Positions 23,092 through 27,701 of a stretch of 27,701 nt of DNA are shown in pieces; the stretch's first letter is position 1; every line of letters begins with the position of its first letter. The stretch is from CAZKTS01 sp964555735. GTDB lineage: Bacteria; Actinomycetota; Acidimicrobiia; IMCC26256; PALSA-555. The translations under genes and the position numbers were made by a program. Where the stretch lies: the NCBI GenBank assembly GCA_964555735.1, contig CAZKTS010000052.1, forward strand, positions 1 through 27,701, given 5' to 3'. The notes below the pieces were generated by a model. That model saw only the letters and a list, made by a program, of their open reading frames with translations. It did no database searches and was not told where the DNA came from.

Positions 23092-24508
23092 GGGTCGGGG
23101 AGCGTACGACCTCGGGCGACGGCGTGGGGCCGCCGGCCGGCACCGGACGACCCGACCCCGAACGAGTCGGATCGGCCGGGAGCCGACCGGCGGCGAAGCA
23201 CGCCAGCAGCCCGCTCCCGACCATGATCGCGAACACCACGGCGAGGGCGTCGGGGCGCGCCCATCCGTTGGCCGCGCCGAGTGCGATCACCGCGCCGCCC
23301 ACTCCGGTGCCGAGGGCGACGCCGAGCACGTCGCTCATCTGGACCGCGGCTGCCGACGCGCCCTGCCGCCCCTCGGCGGCTTCGCTGAGCGCGACGAGCG
23401 ATGTCTGGCTGTACGCCAGCCCCATCCCGAGCCCGGAGATGGACCACATCGCGATCGGGACCGCGAGGGGAACGCCGTCGAGCAACGACGTGGCCGCACC
23501 GAGCACGGCGACCACCACCAGCGCCGCGCCGCCGACGGCCATGCTGCGTCGCGACCACCGACCCGCGCGGCGCGCCTGCAACCACGAGCCGGCGGTCCAC
23601 GCCAGTGTCTGCGGGGTGAGGGCGAGCCCGATCTCCAGCGCCGAGAGCCCACGGACGTGCGACAGCGAGAACGCGAAGAATGCGTCGGCGCCGAAGAGCG
23701 TGAAGGTGAGGAGGCCGCGCCCGGCGACGGCGGCCGGCAGGCCGCGTGCCGCGCGCAGCGTCCCGGGCGGGGTGAGTCGGCGGAACGCCCACCACCCTGG
23801 GATCGCGCCGGCGACGATGACGGGGATCGCGACCGCAGCGTCGCCGCCCTCACCGAGGCCGATGAGCAGCACGCCGGCCGCGACCGCGAGGAGCACGGCG
23901 TTCCCGATGGGCAGCTCGTCGGTGTGCTCGTCGGCGGTGGGTCGGAGCTGCGCGAGTGCGGGCAGCGCGAGCACGGCGGCGATGAGCGGCAGCGCGGCGA
24001 GGCCGAGGAACACCCATCGCCAGCCGATCTGCTCGCTGATGATCCCGCCGAGGGCCGGGGCGAGCAGGCCGGGGACGACCCAGGCGGTCGACAGCAGCGC
24101 GAACTGCCGCGGTCGCTCGTGCTCGGCGTACGCCCGGCCGATGGCGACGTACGCGGTGGTGAACAGCGCCCCGGCGCCGAGGCCCTGGAGGGCGCGCCCG
24201 AGGATCAACACCGGCATGGTGGGTGCGAGCCCGCAGACGAACAGGCCCGCGAGGAACGCCCCGTAGCCCACCGCCAGGACCGGCGCCGGGCCGTAGCGGT
24301 CGGACGCGTGCCCGGTCACCACCACGCTCACCAGCTGGGCCAGCGTGAACGCGGCGAACATCCATCCGTAGAGGTCGCTGCCGCCGAGCTCCTGCGCGGT
24401 GTGGGGCGCGATCGCGGTCACCGCCAGCGCCTCGAACGCGATCACGGTGATGTTCACCAGGATCCCGACGGTCAGCCGCCGGCGTCCTCGCGCGTCGAGG
24501 GTCGCCAT
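23072..24508 (-). CDS. MFS transporter, DHA2-like (about 14 helices)
   Basis: 478 residues with about 14 hydrophobic segments, the number typical of the drug:H+ antiporter-2 group. Motif A-like GHASDRYGPAPVL lies between helices 2 and 3, RALQGLGAGALF near helix 4, and the exporter motif C-like WVVPGLLAPALGGII in helix 5 followed by GWRWVFL. The C terminus is a Pro/Ser/Gly-rich tail. Start ATG 24508 is 7 bases after TACCCT. It overlaps the glycosidase gene by 20 bases, so the two are probably co-expressed. The pairing suggests handling of a glycosylated or sugar-like compound, but the direction and substrate are not known. Confidence 0.88.
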   Translation of the reverse strand: MATLDARGRRRLTVGILVNITVIAFEALAVTAIAPHTAQELGGSDLYGWMFAAFTLAQLVSVVVTGHASDRYGPAPVLAVGYGAFLAGLFVCGLAPTMPVLILGRALQGLGAGALFTTAYVAIGRAYAEHERPRQFALLSTAWVVPGLLAPALGGIISEQIGWRWVFLGLAALPLIAAVLALPALAQLRPTADEHTDELPIGNAVLLAVAAGVLLIGLGEGGDAAVAIPVIVAGAIPGWWAFRRLTPPGTLRAARGLPAAVAGRGLLTFTLFGADAFFAFSLSHVRGLSALEIGLALTPQTLAWTAGSWLQARRAGRWSRRSMAVGGAALVVVAVLGAATSLLDGVPLAVPIAMWSISGLGMGLAYSQTSLVALSEAAEGRQGASAAAVQMSDVLGVALGTGVGGAVIALGAANGWARPDALAVVFAIMVGSGLLACFAAGRLPADPTRSGSGRPVPAGGPTPSPEVVRSPTHGDDLS

Positions 24509-24515
24509 CGGGCGC

Positions 24516-24521
24516 AGGGTA
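24516..24521 (-). promoter_or_regulatory. Leaderless-type -10 element for the MFS gene
   Basis: TACCCT on the minus strand, 7 bases before the ATG at 24508. It drives the MFS-glycosidase pair, divergent from trpC. Confidence 0.55.
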
Positions 24522-24583
24522 TCGGCGCCGTGCGCGGCAAACGTCGGTGCTGCGCCGGCGCGACCTGGCACACTCGGGCCTGC

Positions 24584-25393
24584 GTGAGCGTCCTCGACGA
24601 GATCCTTGCCACCAAGCGCGACGAGGTGACGGTGCTGCACCAGCCCGCGACGCGCGACGTCGTGCGCCGAGCCGCGCTCGAAGCGGCCCCGACCCGGGAC
24701 TTCGTCGGCGCGCTCCGGGCCCACGCACGCGAGGACGGACGGCTCGGGGTGATCGCCGAGATCAAGCGGCGGTCGCCGTCGAAGGGCGACCTCGCGCCCG
24801 ACCTCGACCCCGCGGCCACCGCCGCGGCCTATGCGGCCGGTGGCGCGACCTGTTGCTCGGTGCTCACCGACGGTCCCTACTTCGGCGGCTCGGTCGCCGA
24901 TCTCCAGGCGGCCCGCGCCGCCGTCGACATCCCGGTGCTGCGCAAGGACTTCACCATCGACGCCGACCAGGTCTACGAGACCCGTGGCATCGGCGCCGAC
25001 GCGATCCTCCTGATCGTCGCGGCCATCCCGGACGACGCGCTGTTGCGCGACCTGCACGACCTCGCGACCTCGCTGGGTCTGGGCGTCCTCGTCGAGGTCC
25101 ACGATGCCGCTGAGCTCGACCGCGCCCTCGCGATCGAGCCGGCCGTCCTCGGCATCAACGCTCGCGACCTCGGCGACTTCCGGGAGGACCTCGGGGTGGG
25201 GGAGCAGCTGGTCGCGTCGCTGCCCGCGGGCACCCTGGCCGTGGCCGAGAGCGCGATCCGCTCGGTCGACGACGCGAGCCGGATGGCGGCTGCGGGCTTC
25301 GACGCTGTGCTCGTGGGAGAAGCCCTCGTGCGGTCGGACGACCCGACGGGGCTTGCACGCGAGCTGAGCAGCCTCGTGGTGACCGACCGCTAA
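24584..25393 (+). CDS. trpC: Indole-3-glycerol-phosphate synthase
   Basis: 269-residue beta/alpha-barrel that closes the indole ring from CdRP. Motifs: VIAEIKRRSPSKGDL (catalytic Lys), AAYAAGGATCCSVLTDGPYFGGS, VLRKDFTIDADQVYE, DAILLIVAAI, VLVEVHDAAEL, LGINARDLGDF, AVAESAIRS and FDAVLVGEALVRSDDP. The GTG at 24584 starts the usual SVLDEILATKRDEV. CACACT (24569-24574), 9 bases before it, is the only -10-like sequence. No TrpF domain is fused. Its TAA and the stop of the convergent crotonase gene interlock (CTAA, 25390-25393). Confidence 0.96.
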   Translation: MSVLDEILATKRDEVTVLHQPATRDVVRRAALEAAPTRDFVGALRAHAREDGRLGVIAEIKRRSPSKGDLAPDLDPAATAAAYAAGGATCCSVLTDGPYFGGSVADLQAARAAVDIPVLRKDFTIDADQVYETRGIGADAILLIVAAIPDDALLRDLHDLATSLGLGVLVEVHDAAELDRALAIEPAVLGINARDLGDFREDLGVGEQLVASLPAGTLAVAESAIRSVDDASRMAAAGFDAVLVGEALVRSDDPTGLARELSSLVVTDR

Positions 25394-26166
25394 CGGCCCG
25401 TCCAGCGTGGCGGGCGCCGCTCGGCGGCCGCCTGCATCCCCTCGGCGGCGTCGTCGGTGGCGGCCACGAGGCGGCGCATCGCCTCACCCATGCGGACGGC
25501 GTCCTCCCACGGGAGGTGGCGGCCGCGGTGCGCGACCTCGTTCACCGCCCGGACCGCGAGCGGTGCGCCCTGGCACAGGCGATCGGCGAGTGCGCGGGCT
25601 TCGTCGAGCAGCTCGGCGCGCGGCACGACGCGCAGCGCGAGCCCGATCTCGTGGGCGCGAGCCGCGTCGATGCGGTCGCCGGTGAGCAGCAGCTCGAGCG
25701 CGTCCTGCATCCGGAGACGCGTGGGGAGGCGCATGGCCCCGACGATCGTGGGCACACCGAGCCGCACCTCGGGCATGCCGAACTCGGCGTCGTCGGCGGC
25801 GATCACGAAGTCGCACGCGGCGACGAGCGTGAGGCCGTAGCCGAGGCAGTAGCCGTTGACCGCGGCGATCGTCGGCTTCCAGACCTCGAGGCCCGACTCG
25901 AACGAGTTGACCGTCGGGATCTCCCAGAACGAGCCCGGCCAGGTTCCCGCCGAGCCCGCGCCGTCCTGGAGGTCGGCGCCGACGCAGAACGCCCGGCCCG
26001 CCCCGGTCACGATCCCGACCCAGGCGTCCTCGTCGTCACGGAATCGCTCCCACGCCGCGTTGAGCTGCGCGCGCAGGGCGCCGTTGATCGCGTTGAGGAC
26101 GTCGGGGCGGTTGTAGGTGATCGTGGCGACATGGCCGTCGAGCTCGTAGCGGACGAGCTCGGTCAC
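25390..26166 (-). CDS. Enoyl-CoA hydratase/isomerase (crotonase) family protein
   Basis: 258-residue crotonase fold protein. ITYNRPDVLNAING at the N terminus, GIVTGAGRAFCVGADL (first oxyanion-hole block), KPTIAAVNGYCLGYGLTLVAACDFVIAADDAEFGMPEVRLGV (second oxyanion block) and NEVAHRG near the end are present. The first of the two hydratase glutamates (Glu144 in rat enzyme, in GGGCEL) is replaced by Thr in GYGLTL; the second (MPEV) is kept. It is therefore not necessarily a hydratase and may be an isomerase, hydrolase or ligase of this superfamily. GTG start overlaps the PAP2-gene stop by GTGA. Unlike most families of this type, no acyl-CoA gene is adjacent. Confidence 0.88.
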   Translation of the reverse strand: MTELVRYELDGHVATITYNRPDVLNAINGALRAQLNAAWERFRDDEDAWVGIVTGAGRAFCVGADLQDGAGSAGTWPGSFWEIPTVNSFESGLEVWKPTIAAVNGYCLGYGLTLVAACDFVIAADDAEFGMPEVRLGVPTIVGAMRLPTRLRMQDALELLLTGDRIDAARAHEIGLALRVVPRAELLDEARALADRLCQGAPLAVRAVNEVAHRGRHLPWEDAVRMGEAMRRLVAATDDAAEGMQAAAERRPPRWTGR

Positions 26167-27146
26167 GCCGCCGCCGGATCCGTGCTCGCGAGCCGCCGCC
26201 GCTCGTTGCGGTCCATGACCCAGTTGACCGCGAGGAACACGACGGTCGAGTAGAGCCAGCCGAGCAGGATGTCGCTCACGTAGTGCTCGGCGCCGTAGAC
26301 GAGCACGAAGATCATCACCGCGTTGTAGGCGAGCAGGAGCCAGCGACCGCGCGGCAGCTTGGTCCAGAAGTACAGGAGAGCCATGAACGGCCACGCCGCG
26401 TGCAGCGACGGCAGCGCCGCGACCGGGTTCGCGAGCTTGGCGTCGCCGGCGAAGACCTTGGCGGCGCCCTCGAAACCGATGTTGTCCCACACCGCGTGGA
26501 CGACGCGCACCGTCGGTTCGAGATCGCCGTTGCGGCTCGCCAGCCACGGCGGGACCGCCGGCACGAGGAAGTACGTCACGAAGCCGGCGAGGCTCACGGT
26601 GAGGATCAACATCGCGAACCGGTGGAACCACTCGCGGTGTCGGAGGTAGAGCCAGATCGCGAGGGACAGCGTCACCACGAAGTGCGAGAGGTAGATCACC
26701 CACGCGATGAAGTCCCACCAATGGGGTGTGCCGCGATCGACGAGCGCGTCCTGGATCCAGATGGTCGGCGCCTTGCCGCCGAAGATGATCTCGTCGAACC
26801 GGAGCTGGGGCTCGGTCGTCGCGCGCGGCACGAGGTCGGGTGCGAAGCTGCGCACGAAGTCGTAGCCGGCGGCGATGACGAGGATCGGCCACCAGTCCCA
26901 CACGACCCGCGCCACCCGGTTGGGGTTCCGCCACGTGACCAGCGCGGCGAGCGCGACGAGCCAGAGCAGCACGTAGGGCCGGTCGGGGAGGCCGAACGCC
27001 ACGACCCAGACGAGGGACAGGCCGCCGTAGACCGCGAGGACCGGGATCCGCACGCGCGCGAACGCGGCGCCGAAGGATGAGGCGCCGGAGTCGGGTTCGC
27101 CGCCGGGGGGCGAAGCGGCGACGGTCGGGTCCGTGGCCGAGGCCAT
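26163..27146 (-). CDS. PAP2-superfamily membrane phosphatase/phosphotransferase (Aur1-like)
   Basis: 327 residues, about six to seven membrane helices. The active-site motifs of the PAP2 group are ALPSLHAAWPF (motif C2, His) and YGAEHYVSDILLGW (motif C3, His and Asp). The layout, with the catalytic motifs late in the protein and a YLSHFVVTLSLAIWL helix before, resembles the inositol-phosphorylceramide-synthase-like branch (Aur1/Ipt1), which acts on phospholipid head groups, rather than undecaprenyl-pyrophosphate phosphatases. An N-terminal Ala/Pro/Gly-rich stretch precedes the first helix. ATG 27146 follows TACGCT by 10 bases. The stop overlaps the crotonase-family gene. Confidence 0.85.
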   Translation of the reverse strand: MASATDPTVAASPPGGEPDSGASSFGAAFARVRIPVLAVYGGLSLVWVVAFGLPDRPYVLLWLVALAALVTWRNPNRVARVVWDWWPILVIAAGYDFVRSFAPDLVPRATTEPQLRFDEIIFGGKAPTIWIQDALVDRGTPHWWDFIAWVIYLSHFVVTLSLAIWLYLRHREWFHRFAMLILTVSLAGFVTYFLVPAVPPWLASRNGDLEPTVRVVHAVWDNIGFEGAAKVFAGDAKLANPVAALPSLHAAWPFMALLYFWTKLPRGRWLLLAYNAVMIFVLVYGAEHYVSDILLGWLYSTVVFLAVNWVMDRNERRRLASTDPAAA

Positions 27147-27156
27147 GAGGCGGCCG

Positions 27157-27162
27157 AGCGTA
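27157..27162 (-). promoter_or_regulatory. Candidate -10 element for the PAP2/crotonase pair
   Basis: TACGCT on the minus strand, 10 bases before the ATG at 27146, giving a leader of only a few bases. Its expected -35 zone falls on the left arm of the inverted repeat at 27181-27191. Confidence 0.45.
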
Positions 27163-27180
27163 TCGGCCCTCGCGGGTCGC

Positions 27181-27238
27181 GCCGGAGCCCCGAGCGATCA
27201 GGCGCCCGGCTTCGAATTGGGCCTCCGGGGGCTCCGGC
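27181..27238. repeat. 11-bp perfect inverted repeat between the PAP2 gene and trpF
   Basis: Arms GCCGGAGCCCC (27181-27191) and GGGGCTCCGGC (27228-27238), separated by 36 bases that contain a weaker nested complement (AGG-CG-CCC with GGGCCT). It sits between divergent promoters, with one arm over the likely -35 zone of each. Could be an operator or a structured RNA/terminator remnant. Confidence 0.5.
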
Positions 27239-27244
27239 GGTGGG

Positions 27245-27250
27245 TACCGT
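27245..27250 (+). promoter_or_regulatory. Leaderless-type -10 element for trpF
   Basis: TACCGT followed by 7 bases and a GTG at 27258. This decides the start over the second GTG at 27264. Confidence 0.55.
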
Positions 27251-27257
27251 CGTCGTC

Positions 27258-27701
27258 GTGTTCGTGAAGATCTGCGGCATCACCGACGACGAGGACGCGC
27301 TGCTCGCCGTGGCGCTGGGTGCCGACGCTCTCGGGTTCATGTTCGTGCCGGGGAGCCCCCGCCAGGTCTCGGTCGACGACGTCCGGGCGATCGTCAAGCG
27401 CCTGCCACCCGGTACCACGACCGTCGGCGTCTTCCGCGACGAGCGCCCGGAGCGGGTGGTCGAGACGGTGAGCACGGTGGGACTCACCGGGGCGCAGCTC
27501 CATGGTCGTGAGCCGGCGTCGGAGGTGCGGTGGGTCCGAGCCCGGATCCCGCTCGTGATCCAGGCCTTCTCCGCCGGCGACCGTGCGATCGCGAACGCGT
27601 CGGATGGCGGCGCCGACATCGTGCTGCTCGACGGGCCCGAGCCGGGCTCCGGGCGAGCGTTCGACTGGCAGCTCGCCGAGGGGCCGCCGGGCAACACCCG
27701 C
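27258..27701 (+). CDS. trpF: Phosphoribosylanthranilate isomerase, C-terminal part outside window
   Basis: 148 codons present. Isomerises phosphoribosyl anthranilate to CdRP, the step before TrpC. VKICGITDDEDALLAVALGA contains the catalytic Cys; LGFMFVPGSPRQVS, TVGVFRDERPE and AQLHGRE follow; VLLDGPEPGSGRAFDW holds the catalytic Asp with the GGTG-like loop. The GTG at 27258 is chosen from TACCGT-N7-GTG. Its presence means the HisA encoded at 12082 need not carry the PriA double role. trpB and trpA would be expected just beyond the window. Confidence 0.93.
   Translation, partial: MFVKICGITDDEDALLAVALGADALGFMFVPGSPRQVSVDDVRAIVKRLPPGTTTVGVFRDERPERVVETVSTVGLTGAQLHGREPASEVRWVRARIPLVIQAFSAGDRAIANASDGGADIVLLDGPEPGSGRAFDWQLAEGPPGNTR

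Noticed and set aside
19629..24508. Defence island, biosynthetic gene cluster or mobile island
   Set aside because: No nuclease, toxin-antitoxin, integrase, transposase or carrier-protein genes, and no shift in base composition; the block is an ordinary regulator pair plus transporter and glycosidase.
24523..24561. Short palindromes CGGCGCCG and GCGCCGGCGC in the MFS/trpC gap
   Set aside because: Self-complementary runs of G and C this short are expected by chance in DNA of this composition.
22979..24583. Long upstream extension of the trpC frame
   Set aside because: It lies opposite the MFS and glycosidase genes and is Arg/Glu-rich; TrpC begins at 24584.
27211..27240. A GGCTTCGAATT stretch that looks like a tRNA T-arm
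   Set aside because: No matching acceptor, D or anticodon arms are present; the region is better described by the inverted repeat.

Overview
The window is 27.7 kb of high-GC DNA in which almost every base is coding. There is no gene-free stretch above 300 bases; the longest gap is about 164 bases (21755-21918). I see no tRNA, rRNA, insertion sequence, integrase, CRISPR array or phage gene. The content points to an actinobacterium: a mycothiol synthase (MshD), an F420-type luciferase-like oxidoreductase of the Rv1855c type, many GTG starts, and several start codons placed 7 bases after a TANNNT hexamer, the usual look of leaderless actinobacterial promoters. The broken-up his/trp arrangement with an Nth-type endonuclease and YgfZ suggests Acidimicrobiia, but that placement is inference.

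Layout. 1-2715 (minus): a C69/secernin-like peptidase (cut by the window edge), an M2/M3-type zinc peptidase and a small membrane protein. 2812-5144 (plus): F420-type oxidoreductase and an acyltransferase-3 membrane protein whose tail overlaps, antisense, a secreted protein of unknown function (5028-5738). 5796-8187 (minus): mshD, rlmN and a small membrane protein joined by 4-base overlaps. 8186-8839 (plus): endonuclease III. 8844-9038 (minus): a 64-residue protein divergent from hisD. 9067-12837 (plus): hisD-hisC-hisB-hisA, then a 74-residue protein. 13184-16753: alpha/beta hydrolase, double-hotdog thioesterase and oligopeptidase B. 16831-19602 (plus): hisI-trpE-ygfZ. 19629-24508 (minus): histidine kinase, response regulator, GH1 glycosidase and MFS transporter. 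24584-25393 (plus): trpC. 25390-27146 (minus): crotonase-family protein and PAP2-family membrane protein. 27258-end (plus): trpF, cut by the window edge.

How it fits together. Every histidine and tryptophan gene lies on the plus strand in the classical order (hisD, C, B, A, I, trpE, C, F), but blocks of unrelated, mostly minus-strand genes interrupt the series. hisH, normally between hisB and hisA, and hisF, normally between hisA and hisI, are absent here, and hisB and hisA abut with no gap. Seven gene pairs are joined by the same GTGA stop/start overlap, indicating translational coupling. At least six genes carry TANNNT-N7-start.

No clear novel multi-gene system is visible. The most interesting signals are the missing hisH/hisF, the uniform GTGA coupling, the leaderless promoter code with back-to-back divergent promoters, the long inverted repeat between the PAP2 gene and trpF, and the antisense 3' overlap of the acyltransferase and secreted-protein genes.
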